Positions 1 through 12,402 are shown, numbered from the stretch's first letter. The stretch: DNA of 64,000 nucleotides from Sphaerolaimus hirsutus (GCA_964036195.1 OZ038455.1:10061855-10125854); one strand, 5' to 3'. Made by a program: numbers and translations. The notes: generated by a model from the sequence alone, not told the origin.

Positions 1-563
1 ATAATCTATTTGAGGTAAATGAAGTAATTTGGTTAAATTTTGTGTTAAAAATAGACTGTGTGTAGGTATTCTGCAAATCCTGGGGCAGTGTCTGTTATTG
101 GTATAATAATATATTTAAATCATTTCAAAACGATTTTTTGCAACTGGCTTTGCATCATTTGTTTGCATGCAAATTAGCTCGCAAAAAAATTACTTTGAAA
201 TTGAAACTATTGTAATTTAACATATATTTACCCTCATATCATTTAGAAATGGATCAGTATTAGATCAGATCAATGGATTTGTACTTGGTCCATGACAAGT
301 TGTAGATTTGTATCTTCATCGGCTTTCATGTAATTTTATGCTTGAATTTTACATCGAGCTGTTATCGACCCTTTCTGCTGAATATTACCGTTGAATAATT
401 GCCATTAAAAAAAATGCCTGATGAAAAAGTATTCAGGGGACACAAATAAATATAGGTAGGTATTTTGTATTGGCATACATATAACGATGTTTTTTTGGTG
501 ATAAATATCGAAACTGCACCCGAACGCAACAACTGTCAGGAGAACTCACTCATTTAAGACCAC
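1..563. other. No gene recognised; fragment of a GCTGCGATTAC-type repeat end
   Basis: AT-rich sequence with stops in all frames. Around 330-370 the text TTTTACATCGAGCTGT resembles the right end of the repeat at 22255-22647, which suggests a decayed half copy. Nothing else is recognisable. Confidence 0.4.
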
Positions 564-773
564 AATGGCGGCCCGCACATTAGTTGACACGCGTTTGTCA
601 ACTGATCTGTGTCAACTCACATTTCGGCGATCTCCAAATGCGCATGCGGCAATGTTGAAGAAAAATGTTACGGCAAGTGCATTGGAACATCGGTCTGCGA
701 CATGTGAAGCCGTAATCAGAGTTGACACTGAGCAGTTGACACACGTTTGTCAACTAGTGTGTGGGCCGCCATT
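564..773. repeat. Foldback element, CACTAGTTGACA family
   Basis: Both ends read AATGGCGGCCC toward the interior, followed by CACATTAGTTGACA on the left and CACACTAGTTGACA on the right. Inside each arm sit smaller hairpins of TTGACA/TGTCAA. Related copies lie at 25691-25899 and 59190-59407. The internal open frame is repeat-derived. Confidence 0.75.
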
Positions 774-1221
774 AAGAATACCGATGGGTGTAAAGTGTTG
801 TTTTACGTGCATTTTACTTATCACAGTATGAGACAAGTAAACATTATGTGATTTGACTTGATTTGATTAACCATTTTCACAAGAAAAAAAATCTGACCGT
901 TTTAACACGTTTCCACCGCATCCATCCCTGTTCTGCATTTTACTGTAAATATTATCACTTGTTAAAAGTTGTCTGCAACTGTGCGGCGGTGGATAAATTT
1001 AGCATCAAAATGCAGTCAGAGTTATCATCAAATGCAGGCAAATAAAGTTGTGAGTGGAATTGAAACTGATGAAGGCACAAAATGTTGGAAGTTCACAAAC
1101 GGTGCATAAATATTGAAATTTCATGAACATTGGCGAACAAATTTCTGTCAAAATATTAACTCCTCCCCTCATAAAAGGCCATATAAAAATTTTTCACTTG
1201 CGCGTTTTTACGCTTTCCTCA
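774..1221. other. Spacer, no gene recognised
   Basis: AT-rich sequence between two repeats. Short open frames here show no recognisable domain or codon bias. Confidence 0.4.
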
Positions 1222-1596
1222 GTACCGTATTACCTCGAAATACCCCCATGGGGGTTTATTATTTCGCCAGCAAAATTTGAGGCGACCCCCCCGGGGGTTA
1301 TTTTTTCGTCAGAAATTTTTGTAAGTATCGTAGTAAATAGTAGCCATTTGCATACCCAAAACAGGTAATAAATGTGTCCAAACAGGGTATATTTGGACAT
1401 AAAAACGTAGATAGCTAGACAAACTAGTCTATGTGTAGTTGCATGCAATGCCAATTAGCGGTAACAAAATACATCATGTACATTGCATACATCATGTACA
1501 TCATTCCGGGGGGTATTTCGAGGGGGGTTATTATTTCCCCAGTCCATTTTGAGGGGAAGGGGTAATTCAAGGGGGGAATGATTCGAGGCAATACGA
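1222..1596. mobile_element. TACCGTAT-type TIR element, CTCGAAATACCCC variant
   Basis: The left end is TACCGTATTACCTCGAAATA and the right end is the inverse, GATTCGAGGCAATACG. The interior repeats the subterminal motif as GGGGGTATTTCGAGG. A core segment (GTGTCCAAACAGGGTATATT onward, then CATCATGTACATTGCATACA) is shared with the elements at 9530, 52529 and 55644. Confidence 0.75.
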
Positions 1597-2484
1597 TTGA
1601 GTTTTAATACTCAAAATCTGGTATTAAAATTCAAAAATTCAAAAATTAATACTCAAAGTGCATTTATGCTTATGCTTACGCAGTTATCTTGTCAGTTACG
1701 CTTACCAAAAATACCAGTATTTTAACAACTCCGCTATCTACATATCCTATGCTGGTGACATTTATTATGTTTGGTGACATTTATTAACATGAAGAAACAA
1801 CACGTGAATCGTCCAGATTAAAAGCGAAAATTTCGGGCCACAAAACAAGTTCATGTTTAGTTCTTTCATGTTTTAGTATTAGGGAAGTGTCAATTTAGAA
1901 TACTTATTGTTTACGTTTCTTTTGAAAAAAGATGCACTTTTAACAACTCTGTTTAGTAGGTGGGCCGACAAATGGCACTGTCGTAGTTTGGGCAATAAAA
2001 GTAAGGTGTTTCTTGGCAATAAAAGTAGGTGTTCCTGGGGAATAAAGTAGGTGTGTAGAAACATCGCTTGAAAACGTCTAGAAATTTTCATCACCATTGA
2101 CTTTTGTCTTCATGTTATAATTATTTTAACAACATTAATTTTTGCAGTTCTTTAAAAATTCTAACCTAAACCCGGTGGGGCGGGGACCAAATCTAGTAGA
2201 GTCACGTTTTACGACCTTTGGGGTCATAATTATCTAATATTTACAATAAACATCTAGGCTAAACATAATATCTCCATAACACATGGAGGCAATAAACAGT
2301 TAGGCTTACTAGGTCCGAAATATTTATTTAAAAAACATGGTAATTTATCAACAAATTTTGTTCATCACAGTAGCTAGAGAAATGTTTCAAACAATAAAAT
2401 CTCAACCGCTGAATGCTGACGCGTGCGTCATTGACGTAAAACTTAGGCATTTTTCACACTGGCGTTTCTGTGAATTATCTGATC
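1597..2484. other. No gene recognised; short tandem motif
   Basis: Around 1990-2055 the phrase AATAAAGTAGGTGT is repeated three times with changes. Near 1720 the text TATTTTAACAACTCCGCT matches one end of the AGTAGTTAAAAGTACT repeat seen at 15372. No coding signal is seen. Confidence 0.35.
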
Positions 2485-2606
2485 TACCGTATTTGCTTGA
2501 ATAATTCCAACTGGGTGGAATAATTCAAGGGGAGGACTTTTGCCTCACTCGTCTAACAGGGGGCGGGGCTTATTCAACGGGAGAAATTATTGAAGCAAAT
2601 ACGGTA
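2485..2606. mobile_element. Short TACCGTAT-type TIR element, CTTGAATAATTCC variant
   Basis: A 122-bp element with ends TACCGTATTTGCTTGAATAA and TTGAAGCAAATACGGTA. It is the most compact intact copy of this superclass in the window. Confidence 0.75.
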
Positions 2607-2799
2607 AACTAAATCTGATTACCGGTAGTGATGGAAACGAAATTTCGGTGGATAGTGCGGCCAAATTTATTTCCTATTGATCAACACAAAGGCAATTCTT
2701 TTTAAAAGTTGGTATTCTAAATATAACAGGGGTTATCTTGAATTTCGACCCTCTGAGTGGTTGGATAGATAGCAAATCACTCCTCCGGAGGGATAGATA

Positions 2800-3240
2800 G
2801 CTGAAAATTTTTCTGGGGGGGGGGGGGTTGGGGGGGGGGGTTGTGGTGGTTCGATATATAGGCTTTTTCGGGGCATAGAAGGAAGAAAAATCGCTAAAAG
2901 TAGGTGTAAAGTAGCTCAAAAATGGTATACAAGAGCATTTAGTACTAAAAATAGCTGAAAATAGGCAAGTAGGAACCAGAACTATGATTTTGGAAGTGAA
3001 AATCTATAAAAAGGAATGAAAAATAGCGATTTTGAGTGAAAATTGGGGTATAGTTTCTTAAAAATCGCTCCAGATAGGTAGATAGCTGGGCGATTTGGGG
3101 GGGGGGGTTAGGGGGTAGTAGCCCAAAATTTTGCCTCGGGATAGATAGATAGCTGAGCGGCCTCCGGGATAGATAGATAGCTAGGCGGTTTGGGGGGTAA
3201 CCCCCCCCCCCCCAACCCACCCCATTCGAGACCCCTGAAA
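2800..3240. repeat. G-run and GATAGATAGCT low-complexity tract
   Basis: Runs of 8 to 12 G alternate with GGGATAGATAGATAGCT motifs. The same mixture recurs at 53990-54120 and 40320-40390. The minus-strand proline-rich open frames across it are artefacts of the G runs. Confidence 0.6.
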
Positions 3241-4098
3241 TATAACCTGTCTGCTAAAATATAAACAATGAGCATACAAAAATGTAGGTATGCAAGGGTA
3301 CAATGTACATTTTTGATGGAAAGTCGTTCCTTTTTCCTTAATCTGGAAAATTTCGTTATATTTAACGGGCCTGTAACTTTGTATCATCCAATTTGTTCCT
3401 TTATCCTTATTCTCATCTTTCATCAGTGAAATATTTACTTCAAAAAATAATACCGTATATCCTCTAAATACCCCCGGCGCAATTGCACTTGGGTAAATAC
3501 TTGGAACATGATAAAAAGGAACATGATAAAGATCTACTCCTTTGTTAAATTGGGGTGTTTCGGAAGTAGTTTAAATTGAATGCAAGTGAAAGTCTATATA
3601 TTCGACATTTTTTCCACTACTAGTGTGTTTCTTCCTTATTTGATCATAAATATTCGATTCAATATTTACTTCCGTGTATACACTTAACACGGGTGAAAAA
3701 TAGGGTAAAAAACACGCAATGTACAAATGCGACGAGTGAAGTGTAACGATGGCAAACGGTCGGAAAAAAGTATTTAAATTTTTAAGTGTTTTTTCTGAAA
3801 TGAATTTTCGAATTTTTCTCCAAAATAATTTTCGAATTTTGAATTTAATTTTCGAATTTCGAATTTTCGAATCTTTTTTGGCAATTTTCCGAATTTTTTT
3901 GGCTATTTTTCGAATTTTTTCAAATAATTTTTGAATTTTTTTTGAAAAATAAAGAATCTGAACCTTAAAACACAGAATTTGGACTGTTTTGATGTTTTTA
4001 TCAGTTTTAAACCTTATTTTCACCATAACTTAGCATTAAAATGGTGGGAGGAAGGAGTTATGGGGACCAGTGTGCTGCATTGCGTGTTTGCACATTCG

Positions 4099-4661
4099 CC
4101 CTACACACACTAGTTTTCACTGTGACTTGGGTGAAAACTGAAATGAAAACATGGCGACATTTAGGTTACAGTATGCTATCATATGCTATTATATGTGCCT
4201 TCGTTTTCAAATATTTTAATTTCAACTTTCATTAATCAAAATTATAATTCAATTTAATCATCCCACTGTGATGATTAATTTGCATTTTAAATTAAAAATT
4301 CAGTTTCACTAGTGATGTGAAAAGTGCCATAACTTTGGCGCCAAGTGCCAAAAGTGCTATGGTGCTTTTCTGACCCCTAGCACCAAGCACCAGAAGCTTT
4401 TTTTCTGTGGTGCTAGCACCAAGCGCCAGCACCAGGCATTTTGTTCCTGGCGCCTGTCAAAAATAGCGTCAATCGCCAAAAGCTAAATGGCGCTTTTCAT
4501 GGGCATGGCACCAAGCGACAATGGCACCACAACAAAATAGCGCCAAGCGCCAAAAGCACCATGGCGCTGTTTGCTTTGGCGCTAGCGCCAGGCGCCAGTG
4601 CCATGGCGCTTTTACATCACTTGTTTTCACTGAAGTCATGGTGAAAACTAGTGTGTGTAGG
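4099..4661. mobile_element. Nested CACACACTAGTTTTCAC foldback element
   Basis: Ends are CCTACACACACTAGTTTTCA and its inverse. Flanks CACATTCG and CACATTGC form an approximate 8-bp duplication. It is inserted in the TTCGAA element and is interrupted by a GGCGCC-type element. Confidence 0.65.
4310..4622. mobile_element. Nested GGCGCC-type element
   Basis: Ends are TAGTGATGTGAAAAG and CTTTTACATCACTT. The interior is built from GGCGCCAAGCGCCAAAAG units. Flanks AGTTTCAC and GTTTTCAC match at 6 of 8 positions. This is the innermost of three nested elements. Confidence 0.65.
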
Positions 4662-4923
4662 CACATTGCGGCACCATTTTCCCTTGGGCTGAATGCCTTC
4701 AAAAAAACACATGTCAGACACAACGAATAGGTAGTCAATTTTCATGTCATGAAAGCCAGAAAATTTTTGTCTGCACACAAAAAGTGTAAACGCTGCTTAA
4801 CGTTTCCATTTTTCATACGCGTCGCGTATCAATTACCGATTTATGTCACATGTTGAAAATTCGCAAAAAATTCGAAAATTCGAAAATGTTTTCAAATTTT
4901 TGAATCTTTTTTTGCCATCGTTA

Positions 4924-5791
4924 GTAAAGTGACGTATGCGCGTAAAGTTGTACACAGTCTACAGAAAACGAAATAACGGTGTTTGTCCGTCACGCCCAAT
5001 TAGAGATGGCCGGTGTATTTTAACGTTTAAAAAAATATCTTTTGAAAAAACACAGATATGAAACCGTTTTTAAAACGCACCCAATTTTTTTGTACTTATG
5101 GCCTATTTTGCAACCATTTTGCGCTCAAGCACGCAATTTCATACCTAGGTACACCTTACCGTTGGTGGTTGGATTCATTGATTTTGAGGCATTTTTAGTG
5201 TAAAAGCTTCCATTTGTTCATGCTATTGTCTAATAATAAGCCGTGTGATGTTAGTCTAAATAGCATAGAATATCCAACCAATGTGTTCCCACATACTAAT
5301 ACAGTGCGAAACGTGTCTTTCTTAAGCACTTTTCCATGCTGAACAAATGTTTGAACAAAATGTGCTATACATAACAATCAACATAAAAATGGATATTTTT
5401 GACAGAAATCACCACTTATAATGCTATCCCATGGCTCCGCAGCCATTCTATGGCGGTATAGTTATAACATCACAAGTATTGACACTTATCTTGTATTTAT
5501 ACCTGTATATTTTGCCTCATAACTATATTTGGGATCTTTAAAAAAACAGAGTTGTTGAAAAAAATTCCATCCCTACTCCCAATATTAATCAATCACAGAT
5601 CCGTGTGGAAATTTTCACTTTCTACACCGAAATAAATGGTCTTCTTTCGTCCATTCAAAACACGGTACCGGTAGACAAAAGCGCTGAAACTGGACACGCA
5701 ATTTCCAATGAAAACTGTTGACCTCGTCAGCAAACTTGCGTCCACCACTGGGAGGTGCGGGTTCGCGTTTACCGCCTGCGAAGTTTGATTG
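4924..5791. other. No gene recognised
   Basis: AT-rich spacer. Stops are frequent on both strands and no TIR pair was found. Confidence 0.4.
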
Positions 5792-5942
5792 TAGTGATGG
5801 AAAAGCGCCAGGAAAAATGGCGCCAGGTGCCAATGGCACCGTGACGCTATTCAAAGTAATGAGGCCACATAAAAGGGCGGCAGGCGCCATCTGAAAAAAA
5901 ATGGAGCAATAAATCATGGCGCCGGGCGCTAAAATAGCGCCA
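5792..5942. mobile_element. GGCGCC-type element, right end eroded
   Basis: The left end is TAGTGATGGAAAAGCGCC, as in the full copies at 17907 and 48392. The right half (GGCGCCGGGCGCTAAAATAG) has no matching CCATCACTA, so the copy is truncated or decayed. Confidence 0.6.
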
Positions 5943-6261
5943 ACAATTATATTTACCTATTTCACCATGTTTATCGATACAGAATCGTTTAAACTGCGGC
6001 GGCGTTATGTATTACATTCTTTGATGGTAAAAGGCCGAACACACTGCGTCTATCCATTAAAAAATCATAAAAAGTTTTGTTGGGAAGTGTTTTCATAGCA
6101 CTCTCTTGAGAGGGTCTTCAATTTTCAAAGGGTTTAAAAGAATCAAAAATGTGCCACACACACTGGATGTCAACTTGTAGAAACCCAGTTGACATCGGGT
6201 TTCATCGGATGTCAACTGTGCTGACTGGTTTCAATTAAGATTTTATTTGATGGGTTGCGGC

Positions 6262-6925
6262 TAGGGTTGGAAAAAAAACGTTTTTTTTTAACTCGATGTT
6301 TTTTTTAAAAAAAAAAACGTTTTTTTTTAAAAGCTCCCAGATATGACCTAGTGTCAACATATATAGGTATATCAGACACTGGCAATACTCTGTGATGTTA
6401 AATATGACCATATAATGGCTGTGGAGCCATGGGATAGCATTATAAGTGGTGATTTGTGTCAAAAATATCCATTTTCCGTCGACATATCGTTCGTATATCG
6501 CCTTATAGTCAAATGTTTGTGACTTCAGGTAAAGTTTGGCACGGAATGGTGATCAAACAAGGTTATAAAAGGAGGTTGTTACTTTGGGAGTGAAGTTACA
6601 CACTGTGGAGGTACATGGAAGCACATTACCTCAATATTATATATTACAGCAACATATGTCGGCTTATTCACCCATGGTAGCACATAGAAATGGATGTTTT
6701 GATACTAAAAATGCAACAAAACCAATGAAAACAACCACCAATGTCAATTTGTGTGTGAAATTGCGCGCTTGCGCGCAAAAATTTTGCAAAATACCTAGTG
6801 CTTAGTACTAAAAATTTCAGCCGATGTTTTTTTTAAAAAAAAAACATTTCGGACGTCATGTTTTTTTTAAAAAAAAACGTTTTTTTTAAAAAAAAAACGT
6901 TGAAAAAAAACATCGGCCAACCCTA
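6262..6925. mobile_element. hAT-like element with AAAACGTTTT interior
   Basis: Ends are TAGGGTTGG and CCAACCCTA. A perfect 8-bp duplication GTTGCGGC lies at 6254-6261 and 6926-6933. Subterminal blocks are AAAAAAACGTTTTTTT reiterations at both ends. The middle is ordinary AT-rich sequence. Confidence 0.85.
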
Positions 6926-7837
6926 GTTGCGGCGGGACCATGTTCAAATGTACATTTCAGTATTAATTCCTTTCCGACATTGCCGCATGTGCACTGATAA
7001 ATTGTCTCGCTACCTAAATTGGGTTAAAATCGAGTTGAAACCAGTTAACATCCAGTTAACTAGCAACGGACACAATTCACAGTGTAAATGAAGATTACCT
7101 AAGTGAAAAAGCCACAAAGTGTCGTTACTTAACCGTACTGTATCAATATTTGGCACTCACCATTAGCCCATTATCAATCAATTCATTCACAATTGATGCA
7201 GCAGATTTCGAGTCGTCACTCGCAATCATTATATTTTCTATGCCACTGGTTTTCACTTGAGATACTGAAAATTTGCCATATTTAAAAAAATTGAAACTGA
7301 AAAAATGCACAGTAAAAATACATTGAAAAGGTCATCAATTTTCGGAAAATATATTCAAATATAATCTCAGAAAATCTCTCAAGAATAAAATATAATTTAA
7401 TCTCTCTCAAAAAACCTGGAAAAAATACAAATAAATATAAATATCCGAGTTTGAGAAATTTTCTGATATTTTTTAAAATCTCACAGAATCTCACAAAAAG
7501 AAAATATAATTAAATCTCTCTGGAAAATTGTGGAAAAATTATAAATCTCAAAAAATCTGAGATTTTTAAATATGCAGAGATTTTGTCAATGCTAACAGTG
7601 AAACAAACGTATTGTTCTGATTATGGTTTGTTTCGAAGGGAAGCACATTTCTGTAGTGATTTTGTCGACCTTTTTCGTGAAGTTTTTCGTCAACGGATTT
7701 TCACTGCGCACTTGCAAGCATTGGTAGGATGCCATGAAATTCAACTGATTGTCCATTTTGCTCACACTTTGGCATGCACTTCGCCAATCCTGTGCCCACC
7801 TGTAAATATGCTACCTATTTGGTGTTGAGATAGGACA
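6926..7837. other. No gene recognised; AAATCTC-rich tract
   Basis: At 7330-7575 the motif AAAATCTCTCAAAAAA recurs, ending in AAAATCTGAGATTTT. It is probably another low-complexity repeat. No domain is seen in the flanking open frames. Confidence 0.35.
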
Positions 7838-8240
7838 TACCGTATTACATACTGAATAATTCCCCGGGGAATCATTTTCTTCCACAGACGTTTTTGAGGG
7901 GGCACTGTACAAAGGGGGGGGGGGTTATTCAAGTCGGGGTATTATTATATCATCAACTTTATCAAACACGTTTTTTATCACATTACATTCACATGTACGT
8001 CCTGTCTCCGTTGGTTGTGCACGTTTAATTACACCTTTGAACACCGGATTAGCTGCCTTCGCATTCGCCGAATCAATACCAGACACAGCTCTTTTGCCTG
8101 GTTTGACTTCATCGATTGTTTTAAAAAAGTTCTGTCCATCTTTCTTCCATCAGTGGGTGGGGAATTATTCAAGTGGGGGAAAGTTTTTTCCTCACTATTC
8201 TAACAGAGGGGAAAGATTCAAGTGAGGGAATTATTCGAAT
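7838..8240. mobile_element. Decayed TACCGTAT-type element, CTGAATAATTCCCC variant
   Basis: The left end is TACCGTATTACATACTGAAT. The interior carries GGGGTTATTCAAG and GAATTATTCAAGTGGGG motifs. The right end is poorly preserved, so the boundary is approximate. Confidence 0.5.
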
Positions 8241-8245
8241 TAATT

Positions 8246-9342
8246 TTCAATTGGTGTCTACATGCGTTTTAAATGGGTCGAAGAGAACCCCTCTAGTTCA
8301 TAACGTTGACAAAAGTTGTTTTTTAAACCAACACACCTGAGATGAACTCCAATGAAGCTGGCATGCGTGCTACCAAAATTATCACTGAGGATCCTATCAC
8401 TTTCAGCGACAACAAAATCGCTGAACTGCATGTATGCTTGTAATTGAATGTGACCCTGGGCCATGGGGAAGCTGGCTGCAAGGAGCTTGACTCATTTGAA
8501 TCGTCCCCTGCCTCAATGTCACTTTAGGTTGACTGTTTTATTTTAAATGTACTTTTAGCTGCCACGCTGTTCTCAGATAACTGAGAAAATGCCATGGCGC
8601 CTGGCGCCATTTCGCCCTGGTGTTAAACTCGACGGACATTATGGAAGTCAATGCTCTACGGGATTTTCGTACAACTGCGTATATTCGTAGTTGGCACTCG
8701 TCCAAGTTACCGTTTGAGAGAATGTTACCCAGTATGAAAGATGCAGGATTTCCGTCTGCGTCACCAAAAATGGCTGCGGAATGCGATTAAGCGAACGCAA
8801 TTGGTCGCTAATGGCGGCGCACACACGAGTTGACACACATGTTGATTTAATTGGATACCGCGGTCATTTTTGTTGACGAGAGCGGAAATCTAGCGTCTTT
8901 TACCTCATTCGTATTCAACGCAAAGGTAACTTGGATGCACTGGGAAGTTCATACGTTCTTTTTTGAAGGAATTCGTCGAGACTGCGACGATAAGATCCGA
9001 CCTAAGACCTTACAATCTGACTTTCTATAACGATTTGTCTATCAAACTCATCTCGTTCTCGCATAAAAAGTTGGATTGAATCAAAAGTATCGTGAACCGA
9101 ATGGAATCCGTCCATTCAAGTTCGAATTAAAAAATATACGTCATTGGTAACCAAGGGCCGAATACCTGATTCGTTTCATGTCTGCCGAGTTTACTGGCGC
9201 TCGAAGCTATTTTTCTGTGAAGACAGGAACAAAAGCACCTGGTGCTGAAGCCAAAACAAAAAGCGCCATCGCGCCGATAAAACGCGCCATATCCACCCAC
9301 ACAAGAACCGTTAAAAATATGCAAATTATCCTACTAAATACT
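8246..9342. other. No gene recognised; repeat fragments
   Basis: A GGCGCC fragment lies near 8593-8610. An ATGGCGGCGCACACACGAGT end of the CACTAGTTGACA family lies near 8811. No coding evidence is seen. Confidence 0.35.
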
Positions 9343-10150
9343 TACCGTATATCCTCGAATAAAGCCTCTGGGGATTTTTTTTTCGTCAGAGTATTTCAGC
9401 GGGAGTGTTTTCACATGGGAGTTGTTTTTCCGTCTAAATTACATTATTTATCAGTTGTTTATGCCATAGGCTTACATTCTTTTGCATTTCAGACACTGTA
9501 CTGCATTTAAATATTGTACTACCGTATTTCCTCGAAATACCCCCAGGGGGTTGATTTTTTCAGAGTGGAAATTTTGAGGGGGGTATTTCGAGGGGGGGGG
9601 GTTAATATTTCGTAAGCAATTTTCACGAAATTCATAGTAAAGAGTACGCTTTTATATACACAAAACAGGTAATCAACGTGTCCAAGTAGGGTATATTTGG
9701 ACAAATCAACGTCTATCGCTACACAAACTAGTACATGTGTTGCTGCGATGCAAACTGCGACCAATAAATATATAAATACATAATGTACACTGCATACATC
9801 ATGTACATAATTCCAGACGGGAGGTATTTCGTGGGTGGGTTTATTTTTTCCCCAGCCCAAAAACACCTGGGGGTATTTCGAGGGGGGGTTTATTCAAGGG
9901 GGGGGGGGGTAAATCGAGGAAATACTGTAATTCAATCAAATACATACTACACATAAAATGAATCAGTCCACGAGTACCTGTATTTTGTCTGTCTGACTTC
10001 ATCGATGGTTACTTCATTTTTGCTTTCATTTTTCCACCCATCACAGGGGGGTATTCAACTGGGGGATGTTTTCAAGGGGGAGTTATCTTTTCCTCACCCG
10101 GTCAACAGGGGGAGTTATTCAAACGGGGTTTTATTCGAGGATATACTGTA
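9343..10150. mobile_element. TACCGTAT-type element, CCTCGAATAA variant, interrupted
   Basis: Ends are TACCGTATATCCTCGAATAA and TTATTCGAGGATATACTGTA. The whole interior between 9530 and 9929 is a second element of the CTCGAAATACCCC variant, so one TACCGTAT element has inserted into another. Confidence 0.75.
9530..9929. mobile_element. TACCGTAT-type element nested in its relative
   Basis: Ends are TACCGTATTTCCTCGAAATA and ATCGAGGAAATACTGTA. The core TCCAAGTAGGGTATATTTGG and CATGTACATAATTCC segments match the copies at 1222, 52529 and 55644. Confidence 0.8.
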
Positions 10151-10849
10151 CTTTGAAAACTATTTATTATTACAACCATAAATGCCAATAGCTGATTGAG
10201 TGGCATACAATGCAATATTTTTTGTTCAACTGACTATCTTTGTGTCTAAATTTGAAGCAATTCATAATAATTGTTTCTGAGTTCGTTTCAAATGAGCCAA
10301 GCACCTGGCGCCCCTCGCAGGGCGATCACCGGATATTCGGATCCTGAATGTTTTGGGTCAGTTTTATAAAGTTGGACACTTTAGGCTTTACCCAGATCGT
10401 GCAAAGCTTAGAAAATTGAGAATCTGTAAATAGTACAACCCACCAGGATAATATGTCTGCCACAAAATCGGATTTTGATACGTGATATTGAATCCCTCTG
10501 TTCGCACAAAATCGATTCCCATTTCATTCCAGAAATTTTCAAAAGGGTTGCCTGTCGTTTTTGATTAAAAAGGTTATCTTATAAAGATGTATTAGCATAA
10601 GGTTGCTATTATGTAGGTTTTTAACAAAGTTCATAGGTAAGGTTCATCGACATATTTTACAAACGTTACAGTTTACATTTGCAGTGACAGTTCAAAAGTG
10701 TATATTTACCTCATATCCCTCATTAAGTCCACAGAGCAGTTTTTTCCGTCGGATTTTTTGAGTGGGGAGTTATTCAAGGCATTAAATTATTAAGAATGTG
10801 TCTAAACTCAGCGGGATATTTGCACAGCAAGAGATGGGGTGTGCGTGGG
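10151..10849. other. No gene recognised
   Basis: AT-rich spacer. The text AGTTATTCAAGGC near 10765 is a fragment of a TACCGTAT-type element. Confidence 0.35.
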
Positions 10850-11690
10850 CGGTTAAACGTCGTGTAGCGGCTTCACTCCAACACTCCCAGACGCTTCACC
10901 AAGCACGTTGGTGCTTCCACTCACATCACGAAAATCTACACGATAACACTTCACGCTTCTCGGTAGCCGCTGGCACGCAAGTCGCAAATATATACCGTAT
11001 ATCCTTGAATAAGACCCCCCCCTTGAATAATACCCCCCCTTGAATAACACCCCCTGTTGGCCAGGTGAGGAAAAAATAACGCCCCCCCCTTGAATAACTC
11101 CCCCCTCTTGAATAAGTTCCCTCTCTGGGTAAAACGATCGATGAGCAACACACTAAAATGAAAACAAGACAAACAGAAAAATAAAGCTATTTATGTCTGG
11201 GCTGATTCATCGAATGCAATCGAATGGGGTTTGGTGTGTGAAACGAAAAATACAAAAGAATGTTAGCCTATGAAATTTTTAGGTTTAGATGATTGAACAC
11301 GAATTTTAGGATGGATACGTTGTTTTGTTAGTGTTGAACTGGTCATTTTCTGCATTAGATGTGAGTACGGAATGCATACAAACAATGAATAAAGTGAAAG
11401 TTTTCCTGGAAGTTCTGAGGAAAAAATAACTCCCCCCCCTTGAATAGTACCCCCCCTTGAATAACTCCCCCCTCCAAAACCTCTGACGAAATAATAACGC
11501 CCCTGGGGTCTTATTCAAGGATATACGGTATGTTAGCGAAGCGTGTGAAAGTGCTAGCATTGTGAAGTGTCTTCCTCAACTTTGGAATTTCGTGAAGCGT
11601 GTGGAAGACACTTCACCTGAAATTTCGTGATGCTGGTGGAAGCGTGTGGAAGCGCGTCGCTTCCACACGCTTCACAAACCCATCTTTTGC
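10850..11690. repeat. GCTTCACACG foldback, interrupted by another element
   Basis: Left motifs such as CACTTCACGCTTCTC are mirrored on the right by GAAGCGTGTGGAAGCG and CTTCCACACGCTTCAC. The element at 10993-11530 lies between the two halves. Outer boundaries are approximate. Confidence 0.5.
10993..11530. mobile_element. TACCGTAT-type element, CTTGAATAAGACCCC variant
   Basis: Ends are TACCGTATATCCTTGAATAA and TTATTCAAGGATATACGGTA. At least four CCCCCCTTGAATAA units are stacked at the left and more on the right. A unique AT-rich core lies between them. Confidence 0.8.
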
Positions 11691-12164
11691 CGTGTTGGCT
11701 ATGTAGTTTCTCTAGTAAAAGACACTTACCCTTCTTTACCTCACACGGCGCTCCATTTCTGCTGTAACAAAAACCGTATCTTTTGTCCCGTGGCCATATT
11801 GTCGTCGCGTGTTCGAGAAAGCTATCATGAGTTATTACCCTATGAAAATCTGCTAGCTTCCCGTATTTAAACCATTCTGAGAATGCTATGTTTTTCTGCG
11901 TTTGATGTGATTTAAATTAGTGGATTATTTAATTATCCAATAAGAAGAAAAGTTTAGTTAGGAAGGAAAGATCTGTTGGTCTGCCCATTCCATCATTAAG
12001 TGATGAAAAAAGCGACTTTTAATGCCAAGCGACAAATGCACCATACAATGGCGCTTTTCCATCACCGTAATGTGAAAACGCAAAAGAGTGGTTGACTTCC
12101 CAACCTTCTAAAATGCACCCCCCCCCCCCCACGGACAGCTGTGGTTAGAACTTCGAGACAAACG
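11691..12164. other. No gene recognised
   Basis: Contains a GGCGCC-family fragment near 12000-12065 (AAGTGATGAAAAAAGCGA to GGCGCTTTTCCATCACC) and a poly-C run at 12118-12130. Confidence 0.35.
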
Positions 12165-12367
12165 GGCCAGTTCTGCAAATTGAGAAGTGAGGAGTAAAAT
12201 GGCACAAACGAAGTGAATTGAAAAGTAAAATGGCAAAAGCGCAGAGAAATTACTTTTTATTTTTTACTTTGCTTTTGCCAATTCACTTGCCATTTAACTT
12301 CGCCTTTGCCAATTTACTTCGCATTTGCCATTTTACTTCTCATATCTCAATTTGCGGAACTGGCGCC
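12165..12367. repeat. CCAGTTCTGCAAATTGAGAA foldback
   Basis: The left arm begins CCAGTTCTGCAAATTGAGAA and the right arm ends TCTCAATTTGCGGAACTGG. Between them AAAATGGCAAAAGCG-type units are inverted about the centre. A related element lies at 54208-54305. Confidence 0.7.
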
Positions 12368-12402
12368 AGAAGTACACGTCCATCACAAATAGGCGTTGAC
12401 TT

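Larger units (their letters stand above)
3744..4923. mobile_element. hAT-like element with TTCGAA interior
   Basis: TIR TAACGATGGCAAA/TTTGCCATCGTTA. Flanking 8-mers GTGAAGTG (3736-3743) and GTAAAGTG (4924-4931) match at 7 of 8 positions. Both ends run inward into TTCGAATTTT reiterations. It holds an inserted element at 4099-4661, which itself holds another at 4310-4622. Confidence 0.75.

Noticed and set aside
3571..4026. 151-codon minus-strand Lys/Ile-rich open frame
   Set aside because: Lies across TTCGAATTTT filler. Composition is that of the repeat and no domain is present.
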